Of a DNA stretch of 64,000 bases, positions 8,226-17,835 are shown piece by piece. Under the pieces are notes generated by a model. It did not search any database, had not been told where the DNA came from, and was given only the letters and a program-made list of their open reading frames with translations. The position numbers and the translations under genes were made by a program. Numbering within the stretch: the first letter of the stretch is position 1; each line of letters begins with the position of its first letter. This DNA is from Aquabacterium sp029268225 (GTDB lineage Bacteria > Pseudomonadota > Gammaproteobacteria > Burkholderiales > Burkholderiaceae_C): NCBI RefSeq assembly GCF_037482285.1, contig NZ_JBBEYB010000016.1, positions 1 to 64,000 on the forward strand. The letters run 5' to 3'.

Positions 8226-9221
8226 TCAGACCTGTACCCCCGCCTGAATGGCCTGCTGGTCAGCGTGGTACGAACTGCGCACCATCGCGCCCACGGCCGC
8301 GTGGGTGAAGCCCATCTTGCGGGCCTCTTCCTCGAACATCTTGAAGGTATCGGGGTGCACGTAACGGCGTACCGGCAGGTGGTGCCCGGACGGCGCCAGG
8401 TACTGCCCGATGGTGATCATGTCGATGTCGTGCGCGCGCATGTCGCGCATCACCTGCAGCACCTCTTCGTCGGTTTCGCCCAGACCCACCATGATGCCGC
8501 TCTTGGTTGGGATCTCGGGGAACAGAGCCTTGAACTTCTTGAGTAGGTTCAGGCTGAACTGATAGTCGGAGCCCGGGCGCGCTTCCTTGTACAGGCGCGG
8601 CGCGGTTTCCAGGTTGTGGTTCATCACATCGGGCGGTGCGGCCTTGAGGATCTCCAGCGCGCGGTCATCACGCCCGCGGAAATCCGGCACCAGGATCTCG
8701 ATGCGGGTGGCGGGCGATTGCGCGCGGATCTGCTTGATGCACTCGACGAAGTGACCAGCGCCGCCGTCGCGCAGGTCGTCGCGGTCCACCGAGGTGATCA
8801 CGACGTACTTGAGCTTGAGCGCCGCGATCGTCTTGGCCAGGTTGGCCGGTTCGTTGACATCCAGCGGGTCAGGCCGGCCGTGGCCCACGTCGCAGAAGGG
8901 GCAGCGGCGCGTGCACTTGTCGCCCATGATCATGAACGTGGCCGTGCCATGGCCGAAGCACTCACCGATGTTCGGGCAGGAGGCCTCTTCGCACACGGTA
9001 TGCAGCTTGTGCTCGCGCAGGATGTTCTTGATTTCGTAGAAGCGCGTGCTGGGCGAGCCGGCCTTGACGCGAATCCAGTCGGGCTTCTTGAGCACCTCGC
9101 CCGCCGGCACCACCTTGATGGGGATGCGGGCCGTCTTGGCCTGGGCCTTTTGCTTGGCCGTGGGGTCGTAGGCGACAGGCTGCTCGGCAGCCGGAGTGGC
9201 AGAGGTGCGTTCAGTGGTCAT
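8226..9221 (-). CDS. lipA: Lipoyl synthase
   Basis: A radical SAM enzyme that inserts two sulfur atoms into protein-bound octanoyl groups to make the lipoyl cofactor. It carries both iron-sulfur sites: the auxiliary cluster cysteines in CEEASCPNIGEC and the radical SAM cluster in CTRRCPFC. The family C-terminal RSSYHADQ motif is also present. Length (331 residues) is normal. It lies 147 bp downstream of lipB on the same strand and uses its product. It ends at a terminator shared with dacA. Confidence 0.96.
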   Translation of the reverse strand: MTTERTSATPAAEQPVAYDPTAKQKAQAKTARIPIKVVPAGEVLKKPDWIRVKAGSPSTRFYEIKNILREHKLHTVCEEASCPNIGECFGHGTATFMIMGDKCTRRCPFCDVGHGRPDPLDVNEPANLAKTIAALKLKYVVITSVDRDDLRDGGAGHFVECIKQIRAQSPATRIEILVPDFRGRDDRALEILKAAPPDVMNHNLETAPRLYKEARPGSDYQFSLNLLKKFKALFPEIPTKSGIMVGLGETDEEVLQVMRDMRAHDIDMITIGQYLAPSGHHLPVRRYVHPDTFKMFEEEARKMGFTHAAVGAMVRSSYHADQQAIQAGVQV

Positions 9222-9368
9222 GGCGCGATTTCTAGGTGGGCACGGCCGCCGGATAGGCGACCGCGGCTGACACAGGCCGCCGCGGGTAGCACGGCCAGTC
9301 CATCACTTTAGCCGATCTGTCCTTTTTCCGGGGCGATCGAGGTCAAAGAGGGCGCAAGCAACACGCCG

Positions 9369-10052
9369 TCAAGCAGCCAGACGTGCGTCCAGTTGCGCCG
9401 CCAGCACCGCCGCGATCTCCCACGGATCCACCTGCACACCCAGCGAGGCCAGGTCCACCGTGGCGAGCCCGGCATAACCACAGGGGTTGATGCGCTGGAA
9501 CGGACTCAGGTCCATCGCCACATTGAGCGAGACACCGTGGTAGGTGCAATGGCGGCTCACCTTGATGCCCAGCGCCGCCACCTTGCCCAAGCCTCGGAAG
9601 GGGTCATCGGGATGCGCCGGCGTGCTCAAGGCCGCGTGGGCAAACGGATCGCTCAGCCGCACATAGATGCCCGGCGCCCCCGCCACACGGTGACCGGTGA
9701 CCCCGACATGCATCAGCGTGCGGATCACCGCCTCCTCCAGGCGATACACGTATTCCTTGACGAAATAGCCGCGCCGGCGCAGGTCCAGCAGCGGATAGGC
9801 CACCACCTGCCCGGGCCCGTGATAGGTCACCTGTCCGCCACGGTTGGTCTGCACCACCGGGATGTGGTCGGGCCCCTCGGGGTTGAACAGCACGTGGTCG
9901 GCCTTGCCGGCCAGGCCCTGGGTGAACACCGGCGGGTGCTGACACACCCAGATCTCGTCGGGGGTGTCGTCCGTGCGTTGCTCGGTGAAGGCCTGCATGG
10001 CCTGCATCGTGGGCTCGTAGGGCACCAGGCCCAGGTTCTGGATGATGGTCAC
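9369..10052 (-). CDS. lipB: Octanoyltransferase (lipoyl(octanoyl) transferase)
   Basis: Transfers octanoyl groups from acyl carrier protein to lipoate-dependent enzymes, the step before LipA. The catalytic Cys is in INPCG and the catalytic Lys in AALGIKVS, with the RGGQVTYHGPGQ motif upstream. The GTG at 10052 (VTIIQNLGLVPYE) gives a normal 227-residue protein; 23 further in-frame codons upstream look non-coding. It lies between dprA and lipA, all on the minus strand. Confidence 0.94.
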   Translation of the reverse strand: MTIIQNLGLVPYEPTMQAMQAFTEQRTDDTPDEIWVCQHPPVFTQGLAGKADHVLFNPEGPDHIPVVQTNRGGQVTYHGPGQVVAYPLLDLRRRGYFVKEYVYRLEEAVIRTLMHVGVTGHRVAGAPGIYVRLSDPFAHAALSTPAHPDDPFRGLGKVAALGIKVSRHCTYHGVSLNVAMDLSPFQRINPCGYAGLATVDLASLGVQVDPWEIAAVLAAQLDARLAA

Positions 10053-10145
10053 CCGACCATTATCGCAAGATGGGCCAGGCCCTGCGCGACCAGGCCCTCC
10101 CACACGCCGCGCCCCGATCAACGTCGGAACGGGCGCGGTACGGGC

Positions 10146-11291
10146 TCAGGCGGCCCCCACGCGCTGGAACAGCTGACCAGGCAACCTCGCCACCTGCCCC
10201 AACAACTCCAACTCCAGCAAACGTGCGCCCAACTCGGCAGGCCCCCAGCCGGTGCGAGCCGACAGCGCTTCCTGGCTGACCGGGTCAAAGCCCATGGCCT
10301 GCAACACCGGATCCGTCGGTGCCTCATCCGCCTCGGCGGCGTCCCAAGACAAGGCACCCTGGGCATCCCCTGGCGTGCCCCGCCCCTCTGACAGCCGCAA
10401 CTCCTCCAACACATCCTGCGCCGTCTCCACCAGCTTGGCACCTTGGCGGATCAGGGCATGGCAGCCCCGCGACTGCGGCGAATGGATGGAGCCAGGAATG
10501 GCCAGCACCTCGCGCCCCATCTCCAGCGCCAGCCGCGCCGTGATGAGCGACCCCGACTGCACCGCAGCCTCGACGACCAAGGTGCCCTGCGTCAACGCCG
10601 CCACCAGGCGGTTGCGCTTCGGAAAGTTGGAGGGCAACGGCCCTGTCCCCAGCAGGAACTCGCTGAGCACCAAGCCCTGCTCGGCAATGCGTCGACACAA
10701 GGGCCCATGCCCTTTCGGGTAGACCTGATCCAGCCCCGTGCCCACGACCGCGATCGTGCCGCCAACGGCTGCGGCCAACGCCCCCTCGTGCGCCGCAGCG
10801 TCCACGCCGCGCGCCAGGCCCGACACCACGGTCACCCCGGCCGCGCTGAGCGCCCGCGCAAAGGCCCGCGCATTGTCAGCCCCCTGCGCCGTGGGATGAC
10901 GACTGCCCACCACCGCCACGGCCGGTGCATGCAGCAGGCTCAAGCGCCCCTGCGCGAACAGCAGCAAAGGTGGATTGGCGACCTCCAGCAGGCGCGACGG
11001 GTAGCGCGCATCGGCCAGGGTCAGCAGATGATGCCCGCCCTCGCCATCCGTCGCAGCCGGGTCCGAATCCAGCCAAGCGAGCGTGGCCGCACATTGCACG
11101 TCCAGATCAGGTGGGACCTGCGCCAATGACGCGGCCTCCCGCGCCGACACCAGGCGCGCCCATGCCGCTGGCCCCGCCTCCCACACCGCCTGGGGCGAAC
11201 CCAGGCTGCGCAGCAAAGTTCGCGCGGTCACCGGACCGACGTGGGGCGTCAGCACCAGGCGCAACCACGCGCGCAGTTCTTCCCTCTCCAT
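10146..11291 (-). CDS. dprA: DNA-processing protein DprA (Smf)
   Basis: Loads RecA on incoming single-stranded DNA during natural transformation. The 381-residue protein has an N-terminal helical region (MEREELRAWLRLVLTPHVGP), a central Rossmann domain with VVGSRHPTAQG and SGLARGVDAAAHEGAL, and a C-terminal winged-helix (DML1-like) domain. The ATG at 11291 matches family N termini better than the longer frame. It follows a LysM gene in the conserved LysM-dprA arrangement divergent from def-fmt. The usual downstream partner smg is absent here and found at 61.5 kb. Confidence 0.94.
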   Translation of the reverse strand: MEREELRAWLRLVLTPHVGPVTARTLLRSLGSPQAVWEAGPAAWARLVSAREAASLAQVPPDLDVQCAATLAWLDSDPAATDGEGGHHLLTLADARYPSRLLEVANPPLLLFAQGRLSLLHAPAVAVVGSRHPTAQGADNARAFARALSAAGVTVVSGLARGVDAAAHEGALAAAVGGTIAVVGTGLDQVYPKGHGPLCRRIAEQGLVLSEFLLGTGPLPSNFPKRNRLVAALTQGTLVVEAAVQSGSLITARLALEMGREVLAIPGSIHSPQSRGCHALIRQGAKLVETAQDVLEELRLSEGRGTPGDAQGALSWDAAEADEAPTDPVLQAMGFDPVSQEALSARTGWGPAELGARLLELELLGQVARLPGQLFQRVGAA

Positions 11292-11434
11292 GTTTGTCTT
11301 TCTGAAAGTGACAGCGCCGGTGCACTGCATGAACCCATGCAATGCCACCCGGCGCTGGGGAGACCCTGTCCATTCGGCAGGTGTCTCGTGCGGACCTCAC
11401 GGCCCGCGGGAATGGCCCCGATCGGGGCGTGCCA

Positions 11435-12631
11435 TCAAGGCTGTGTGAAACGATCGCCGCGCTTGACCGGATCTTGTGCGGACAGGATCAGCGCATACGA
11501 CATGCGGTTGAACACGCGGAAGACGAAGAGCAGGCCGTGACGCTCGTCCGGCAGCTTGATGGTTTCCTTGCGGTCCGAAGTGGTGTCGCGGATGACACGA
11601 CCATCGCGCCACAGCGCCATCACATGACCCCGCTCAATGCCATCCTGGCTGCCCCGGTTGAGCGCCACGATCTGGTTTTGGCCCGCATTGAGCGATTCGC
11701 CGTAAATGGATACGATCTGACCGGCCATGGGCTGGCTGGGCGCGTGCGGCACCAGGTTGTCAAAGTCGCGCGGCGGCACGGGTGCCAGGCGGTCGCCCAC
11801 GCCGGCTTCCTGGCGGATGCTGGTGACCGTGACCGTGGACGGGATGACGGTGGTGTTGCCGTCGGCACCGGTGCCTTCGGTGCCTTCACGCGTGACCGAC
11901 ACCGTGCCCACGTACTGGGCCTCATAGCCCAACACCTCGTTGGTCGAGGGATCGCGCAGGGGCTTGGGCTGGCGGAACAGGCGCCAGTCACGCAAGTCGC
12001 CCACGTTGCCCCGCACATAAGCGGTCTCGTTGCGGGACAACAGCACGCGCCCTTCCTGGGTGGCCACCACGCGCGGCGCGTTCAGCAACTCGTCGCTGTT
12101 GTCGAAAATGACCGCCTCGTTGAAATACGGCTCGATCAGGTGGAGCGGCACGGTCGCGATCGCGTCATACAGGCCACCTTCGCGCACGCGCGGTGACAAC
12201 TTGGTATCACCGCCGACGGGTTGCCCCACGCGCAGACGGGCCCGGCCATTGCTCTTGTCCAAATACAGATACTGGCCGGGGAAAATCAGGTGCGGATTGC
12301 GGATTTGCTGCAGGTTCATGCCCCACAACTCAGGCCAACGCCACGGCGACTTGAGGAACATCGAGGAAATGTCCCACAGCGTGTCGCCACGCTTGACGGT
12401 GTACGAGTCCGGGGCATTGGGCGCCAACTCGGACAGGGGCACGCCAGCCTGAGCCACCTGCTGGGCCGTGGCGCGCTGCTGCTGGCTGATCGGGTAGTTG
12501 GGGAAGGCTTGCGCCTGCGTCACACCAAAGCTCAGACCCAGGGCAGTCCAGAGCGCCAGGCTCCAGGCACGGGGGGCGCGCACGGCACGCAACACGCTTG
12601 CGGGCCCTTGGTACAGCGATCGCTGGGTCAT
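11435..12631 (-). CDS. LysM peptidoglycan-binding protein
   Basis: An exported 398-residue protein with a signal peptide (cleaved near AQAFPNYP) and one LysM domain at about residues 76-124 (SYTVKRGDTLWDISSMFLKSPWRWPELW). The rest is a beta-rich domain of unknown role that is common in betaproteobacterial LysM proteins beside dprA. The ATG at 12631 has GGAG seven bases upstream, better than the in-frame TTG at 12646. It is divergent from def, so the 208-bp gap must carry promoters for both sides. Confidence 0.9.
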   Translation of the reverse strand: MTQRSLYQGPASVLRAVRAPRAWSLALWTALGLSFGVTQAQAFPNYPISQQQRATAQQVAQAGVPLSELAPNAPDSYTVKRGDTLWDISSMFLKSPWRWPELWGMNLQQIRNPHLIFPGQYLYLDKSNGRARLRVGQPVGGDTKLSPRVREGGLYDAIATVPLHLIEPYFNEAVIFDNSDELLNAPRVVATQEGRVLLSRNETAYVRGNVGDLRDWRLFRQPKPLRDPSTNEVLGYEAQYVGTVSVTREGTEGTGADGNTTVIPSTVTVTSIRQEAGVGDRLAPVPPRDFDNLVPHAPSQPMAGQIVSIYGESLNAGQNQIVALNRGSQDGIERGHVMALWRDGRVIRDTTSDRKETIKLPDERHGLLFVFRVFNRMSYALILSAQDPVKRGDRFTQP

Positions 12632-12839
12632 GAAAACAGTCTCCAATTACCTGCCGAAGGGCATTTTCCGTACACGGATACCCGAGTTTCGGCAAAATCT
12701 GGTCAATGATCGCTTGATTCTGCCCGCAAATCCTTCGGCGTCGCAATGAGAATTGCCCGGAGTTACCTGCAGGCCCCCGCGACTGACGCCCTGCGTCGTT
12801 GCGATCCATCCACAATTTCTGCTCACGTCCGTTTCTGCC

Positions 12840-13352
12840 ATGGCTCTGCTGCCCATCCTCCAATACCCCGATCCCCGTCTGCACACGGTGGCCAAACCCG
12901 TGGCACAGGTGGACGACCGCATCCGCCAACTGGTCGACGACATGCTGGAAACCATGTACGACGCCAAAGGGGTGGGCCTGGCGGCCACCCAGATCAATGT
13001 GCACGAGCGCGTGGTCGTGATCGACACCAGCGAAGAGCGCAACGACCCGCTGGTGCTGATCAACCCGGAAATCATCTGGGCCAGCGACGAGATGATCGTG
13101 TGGGAAGAAGGCTGCCTGTCCGTGCCCACCATCTATGACAAGGTGGACCGCCATGCCAAGGTGCGCGTGCGCGCCCTCAACCGCGATGGCGAGACCTACG
13201 AGTTTGAAGGCGAAGAGCTGCTGGCCGTGTGCGTGCAGCACGAACTCGACCACCTCGCTGGCAAGGTGTTCGTCGAATACCTCTCGCCGCTCAAGCGCAA
13301 CCGCATCAAGACCAAGCTGGTCAAGCGCCAGCGCGAAGAGCAAGGCGCCTGA
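12840..13352 (+). CDS. def: Peptide deformylase
   Basis: Removes the formyl group from the N-terminal methionine of new proteins; an iron or zinc enzyme. All three family motifs are present: GVGLAATQ, EGCLSVP and HELDHLAG. Length is 170 residues. The first Met of the real protein is MALLPILQYPDPRL at 12840; the in-frame extension upstream is not conserved-looking. Its TGA overlaps the fmt ATG (TGATG), so the two are translationally coupled. Confidence 0.96.
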   Translation: MALLPILQYPDPRLHTVAKPVAQVDDRIRQLVDDMLETMYDAKGVGLAATQINVHERVVVIDTSEERNDPLVLINPEIIWASDEMIVWEEGCLSVPTIYDKVDRHAKVRVRALNRDGETYEFEGEELLAVCVQHELDHLAGKVFVEYLSPLKRNRIKTKLVKRQREEQGA

Positions 13353-14317
13353 TGGCCGCGCGCATGAAAGTGGCGTTCGCGGGCACGCCCGAGTTTGCCC
13401 GCGAGGCCCTGGCCGCCATCCTGGCCGCCGGGTTCGACGTGCCCCTGGTGCTCACCCAGCCTGACCGCCCGGCCGGCCGCGGCATGAAGCTGCAGGCTTC
13501 GCCCGTCAAGCAACTGGCGCAGCAGCATGGCATCGCGGTGAGCCAGCCGCACAGCCTGCGCCTGGACGGCAAGTACCCCGATGAGGCCGCTGCCTCGCGG
13601 GACGCTCTGCTCGCCGCCGCCCCTGACGTGATGGTCGTGGCCGCCTACGGCCTGATCCTGCCGCAGTGGACGCTCGACCTGCCACGCCTGGGCTGTCTCA
13701 ACATCCACGGCTCGCTGCTGCCACGCTGGCGCGGCGCCGCCCCCATCCACCGGGCCATCGAAGCGGGTGACGCGGAAACCGGCATCACCATCATGCAGAT
13801 GGACGCCGGCTTGGACACCGGCGACATGCTGGTGATCGAGCGCGAGGCCATCCGTCCGGACGACACCACGGCCGTCCTGCACGACCGCCTCGCCAGCCTG
13901 GGCGGCCGACTGATCGTCGAAGCGCTGGAGATGGCCGCTTGCGGAGGCCTGACCCGCACACCACAGCCCGAGGCCGGCGTCACCTATGCCCACAAGATCG
14001 AAAAGGCCGAGGCCGCGATCGACTGGACGCTGCCCGCGGCCACGATCGAACGCCGCGTACGGGCCTTCGATCCCTTCCCGGGCTGTACCTTCACGCTGAA
14101 CGGCGACAAGGGCCCGGAGACGATCAAGGTGTGGGGCGCCCAGGCCCTGGCCGAACACGGCACGCCAGGTCAGGTGCTGCACGCGCAAGGCGACCAATTG
14201 GTCGTGGCCTGCGGCGAAGGCGCGCTGGCTTTGCACATGCTGCAAAAACCCGGCGGCAAGCGGATCCGGGCACGTGAATTTTTGCAAAGCACCGCGCTGC
14301 CGCCCCACCTGGCTTGA
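13352..14317 (+). CDS. fmt: Methionyl-tRNA formyltransferase
   Basis: Adds the formyl group to initiator Met-tRNA using 10-formyl-tetrahydrofolate, the counterpart of Def. The N-terminal domain has the AGTPEFA start and the catalytic HGSLLPRWRGAAPIHRAI motif; a C-terminal OB-like tRNA-binding domain follows. Length is 321 residues from the ATG that overlaps the def stop. A second ATG four codons later is possible. Confidence 0.96.
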   Translation: MAARMKVAFAGTPEFAREALAAILAAGFDVPLVLTQPDRPAGRGMKLQASPVKQLAQQHGIAVSQPHSLRLDGKYPDEAAASRDALLAAAPDVMVVAAYGLILPQWTLDLPRLGCLNIHGSLLPRWRGAAPIHRAIEAGDAETGITIMQMDAGLDTGDMLVIEREAIRPDDTTAVLHDRLASLGGRLIVEALEMAACGGLTRTPQPEAGVTYAHKIEKAEAAIDWTLPAATIERRVRAFDPFPGCTFTLNGDKGPETIKVWGAQALAEHGTPGQVLHAQGDQLVVACGEGALALHMLQKPGGKRIRAREFLQSTALPPHLA

Positions 14318-14406
14318 ACCTCGTGGTTTGATCCACATCTAAGCAGGGTGTGTGGCTGAAAGCCGCGCGCCCTTGAAAACCCGATCGAGACTGGAGACCC
14401 GTCACC

Positions 14407-15255
14407 ATGTTCAACATGATGAAAACCGCCATCCTGATGGCGGCGATCACCGCCCTCTTCATGGCCATCGGCAGCATGATCGGCGGCCGCAGCGGCATGA
14501 TGCTGGCCCTGGTCGTGGCCCTGGGCATGAACTTCTTCAGCTACTGGTTCTCGGACAAGATGGTGCTGAAGATGTACAACGCCCGCGAGGTGGATGAAAC
14601 CTCCGCGCCGCGCTTCTACGCCATGGTGCGCGAGCTGGCCCAGCGCGCCGAGATCCCGATGCCCAAGGTCTATCTGATCGACGAGCAAGCGCCCAACGCC
14701 TTTGCCACCGGCCGCAGCCCGGAGCACGCAGCCGTCGCGGCCACCACCGGCATCGTCAACGTGCTGACCGAGCGCGAACTGCGTGGCGTGATGGCGCACG
14801 AACTCGCCCACGTTAAACACCGTGACATCCTGATCAGCACCATCAGCGCCACCATGGCGGGCGCCATCTCGATGCTGGCCAACTTCGCCATGTTCTTCGG
14901 TGGCCGTGACGAGGAAGGTCGCCCCACCAACCCGATCGCCGGCATCGCCGTCGCCATTCTGGCCCCGCTGGCCGCCAGCGTGATCCAGATGGCCATCAGC
15001 CGCGCCCGCGAGTTCGAAGCCGACCGCGGTGGTGCCGAGATCAGCGGCGACCCGGCCGCCCTGGCCAGCGCCCTCGACAAGATCCACCGCTATGCCCAGG
15101 GCATCCCGCTGCACGCGGCCGAGGCCCATCCGGAAACGGCGCAGATGATGATCATGAATCCGCTGTCGGGTGGCGGACTGCGCGGACTGTTCTCGACGCA
15201 CCCGGCCACCGAGGAGCGGATTGCACGATTGATGGAGATGGCGCGCCGCACGTGA
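14407..15255 (+). CDS. htpX: Zinc metalloprotease HtpX
   Basis: An inner-membrane protease of the M48 family that helps clear misfolded membrane proteins. Two hydrophobic segments occupy the first 45 residues, the zinc motif is HELAH (after LRGVMA), and two more membrane segments lie at about residues 150-200, with the third zinc ligand in the REFEADRGGAEI motif. Length is 282 residues. GGAGA lies upstream of the ATG. It follows fmt by 89 bp and may have its own promoter. Confidence 0.94.
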   Translation: MFNMMKTAILMAAITALFMAIGSMIGGRSGMMLALVVALGMNFFSYWFSDKMVLKMYNAREVDETSAPRFYAMVRELAQRAEIPMPKVYLIDEQAPNAFATGRSPEHAAVAATTGIVNVLTERELRGVMAHELAHVKHRDILISTISATMAGAISMLANFAMFFGGRDEEGRPTNPIAGIAVAILAPLAASVIQMAISRAREFEADRGGAEISGDPAALASALDKIHRYAQGIPLHAAEAHPETAQMMIMNPLSGGGLRGLFSTHPATEERIARLMEMARRT

Positions 15256-15402
15256 CATCTGTCACAAAAACGAGGTCGGTTACCCCTTGTTTCTTGTGTC
15301 AATTTGTTTCAAACCTGCATTACTTGTGGTTTCCTCGCTGCTGCACACTGACGCACGACATTCTCTGAATGTAAGCTGATGTGCTAAGCAGGAACCCACC
15401 GA

Positions 15403-17784
15403 ATGCGGATCGAGATCACGAGAACCGAACAGGAAGCACGCAGGCTGCACCTCAGCGCCTGGGTTGTGCTCGCTGGCGGCTTGTTGCTCAGTCTGGCCGC
15501 CTGGTGGCAAGCCACCGCCCCCGACGGGGCTCCGTTTCAGCCCTCGGCCACCGTGCTGCTCGTGAGCGGGGCGGCAGGCTCGGTGCTCTTGTGGTGGTTG
15601 CTACGGCAATGGGCCAGGCGCCACCAGCGCTCGGCGGCCTTGGCAGACACCTTGCACCAGCAGATCGCCGACCGTGAAGCCCGGTTGCGCGCCGTACTCG
15701 ACCACACCGAGGAAGGCATCCTCACCGTCGCCACGACGGGCGACATCCTCAGCGTGAACGCCGCCATCACCCGCATCTTCGGCTACGAGGCAGCCGAGTT
15801 GCAGCACGCCCACCTCAGCAAGCTCTTGCCGGGCGCTGCCCCCAATGGCTCGCGCCAAGACCTCGACACCTTCTTGCACTTGCAGCACATGGGGCTCGAC
15901 GGCGTGGGGCGCCGCACCGAAGGGCGCCGCGCGAATGGACAACACTTCCCTCTGGGTCTGTCGACCACGGCCATGGACGTCGAAGGGCAGGCCCAGTATC
16001 TCTGCCTGCTCCGCGACCTCAGCACCCAGGACGCCACCGAGCGCGCCATCATTGCGGCACAGCGCCAGCTCAATGAAGTCGACGAGATGCGCCGCATCAT
16101 CGTCCACAACGCGCCGTATGCGGTCTTTGTGCTCAACCGCCAAGGCACATTCCAGACCGTAAACCCTGCGGGCGAGCGGTTGCTGGGCTGCGTCGCGACC
16201 GACCTGATCGGCCGCCACAACACCCAGCGGTTTTTCGAGCCCACCCAGGTGGCCGAGCGCGCGCACCTGTTGGCCCTGCGCCTGAACCAACCCGTGACCG
16301 ATCTGGACGTGGTGGCTCACCTCGCCCAGGAATCACCCGGCCTGCCCACCGAGTGGCGCATGGTGCGCAGCGATGGCACCAGCCTGATGGCCGAGATTCT
16401 CGTGACCGAGTTGAGCAATGAATACGGTGCGCGCACCGGCTTTCTGCTCATGGCGCACGACGTGAGCGCCCGCCACGAGGCCGAGCACCAGTTGCAGCAC
16501 ATGGCCTTGCACGACGCATTGACCTCGCTGCCCAACCGCAACATGTTGCAAGAGCAACTCAAGGCCTGCCTGAACATCGCCCAGCGCGAAAAAGGCTGCC
16601 TGGCCTTGATGTTCATCGACCTCGACCGCTTCAAGAAAATCAACGACAGCCTAGGCCACCACATTGGTGACAGCGTGCTCATCGAGATCTCGCGCCGCCT
16701 GCGGTCTGCCATGCGCACCTCCGACATCGTGGCCCGCCTGGGAGGCGATGAGTTCGTGGTGTTGCTGCCGCGCATCCAGGCCCAAGCCGATGGCGAACTG
16801 GTGGCGGCCAAGGTGCACGAAGTGTTCAATGCGCCGGTCAGGATCGGCGAACATGAGCTGCGCGTCACCCCCAGCATCGGTCTGGCCCTGTACCCCGAGC
16901 ACGGCACCGACCCCGTGACGCTGATGCGCCATGCCGATCTGGCCATGTACCAGGCCAAGAGCGATGGGCGCAACCGCATCCAGATCTACAGCGAGCGCAT
17001 GGCCTCGCCCTCGGCCGACACCCTGCTGTTGGAGAACGAGCTTTACCACGCCCTCGAGCGTGACGAGTTGCGCCTGCACTACCAGCCGCAGTTCGATTGC
17101 GCCACAGGGCGGGTCACCGGGGCGGAAGCGCTGCTGCGCTGGGAACACCAGGGTCGCCTGATCCCGCCTTCAGACTTCATCCCGCTGGCCGAAGAGTCCG
17201 GCCTGATCGTCTCGATCGGTGAATGGGTGCTGCGCAAGGCCTGCACCGTCGCGCACCGTTGGCGACAGTCCACGGGCCTTTCTCTGCGCATCGCGGTGAA
17301 CCTGTCTGCGGTGCAGCTGGACAGGCAAGACATCGCGGACACCGTGTCTCGCGTGTTGAAAGATACCGGTTTGCCGCCCACGGCGCTGGAGCTTGAGATC
17401 ACCGAAAGCGTGGTGGTCCGTGAGTCCTTGCGCGCGGCCGATGTGCTGCGCCAACTGCGGGCCCTGGGCGTGAGCATCGCCATCGATGACTTTGGGGTGG
17501 GCTACTCCAGCTTCGCCTACCTGCGTGAACTGCCGGTGGACCGCTTCAAGCTCGACCGCAGCTTCCTGACGGGCGTGCCGCAGTCTCACGGCGACAGCCG
17601 TCTGGTGGCCGCCTTGATCGCCATGGGTCACCGTCTGGAGGTGGGCATCGTGGCCGAGGGGGTGGAAACCCAGGAGCAGGCGCTGTTCCTGCGCGATCAT
17701 GGGTGCGACGAGGCCCAGGGCTATCACCTGGGTCGCCCTGTGAAAGAAAGCGATTTCGAAGCGCTGCTGAACGGCTTGCACTGA
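15403..17784 (+). CDS. Membrane PAS-PAS-GGDEF-EAL cyclic-di-GMP signalling protein
   Basis: A 793-residue protein that can in principle both make and break cyclic-di-GMP. Two hydrophobic segments lie within the first 65 residues, then two PAS regions (about 95-210 and 225-345), then a GGDEF domain with the intact motif at residues 447-451 and an RxxD inhibitory site at 438-441. The EAL domain has Glu575-Ala-Leu, DDFGVGYSS and VAEGVET, all as in active phosphodiesterases. It stands alone between htpX and the convergent DUF1631 gene. Likely outputs are motility, pili or biofilm. Confidence 0.93.
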   Translation: MRIEITRTEQEARRLHLSAWVVLAGGLLLSLAAWWQATAPDGAPFQPSATVLLVSGAAGSVLLWWLLRQWARRHQRSAALADTLHQQIADREARLRAVLDHTEEGILTVATTGDILSVNAAITRIFGYEAAELQHAHLSKLLPGAAPNGSRQDLDTFLHLQHMGLDGVGRRTEGRRANGQHFPLGLSTTAMDVEGQAQYLCLLRDLSTQDATERAIIAAQRQLNEVDEMRRIIVHNAPYAVFVLNRQGTFQTVNPAGERLLGCVATDLIGRHNTQRFFEPTQVAERAHLLALRLNQPVTDLDVVAHLAQESPGLPTEWRMVRSDGTSLMAEILVTELSNEYGARTGFLLMAHDVSARHEAEHQLQHMALHDALTSLPNRNMLQEQLKACLNIAQREKGCLALMFIDLDRFKKINDSLGHHIGDSVLIEISRRLRSAMRTSDIVARLGGDEFVVLLPRIQAQADGELVAAKVHEVFNAPVRIGEHELRVTPSIGLALYPEHGTDPVTLMRHADLAMYQAKSDGRNRIQIYSERMASPSADTLLLENELYHALERDELRLHYQPQFDCATGRVTGAEALLRWEHQGRLIPPSDFIPLAEESGLIVSIGEWVLRKACTVAHRWRQSTGLSLRIAVNLSAVQLDRQDIADTVSRVLKDTGLPPTALELEITESVVVRESLRAADVLRQLRALGVSIAIDDFGVGYSSFAYLRELPVDRFKLDRSFLTGVPQSHGDSRLVAALIAMGHRLEVGIVAEGVETQEQALFLRDHGCDEAQGYHLGRPVKESDFEALLNGLH

Positions 17785-17835
17785 GCGCGGGCGCCTCACG
17801 ACGCCGTGGGCATCAGGCGACGCACCGGTCGCACC

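Noticed and set aside
11414..11428. Palindrome gccccgatcggggc before the LysM gene end
   Set aside because: It has no T tract and GC-rich palindromes of this size are expected by chance.
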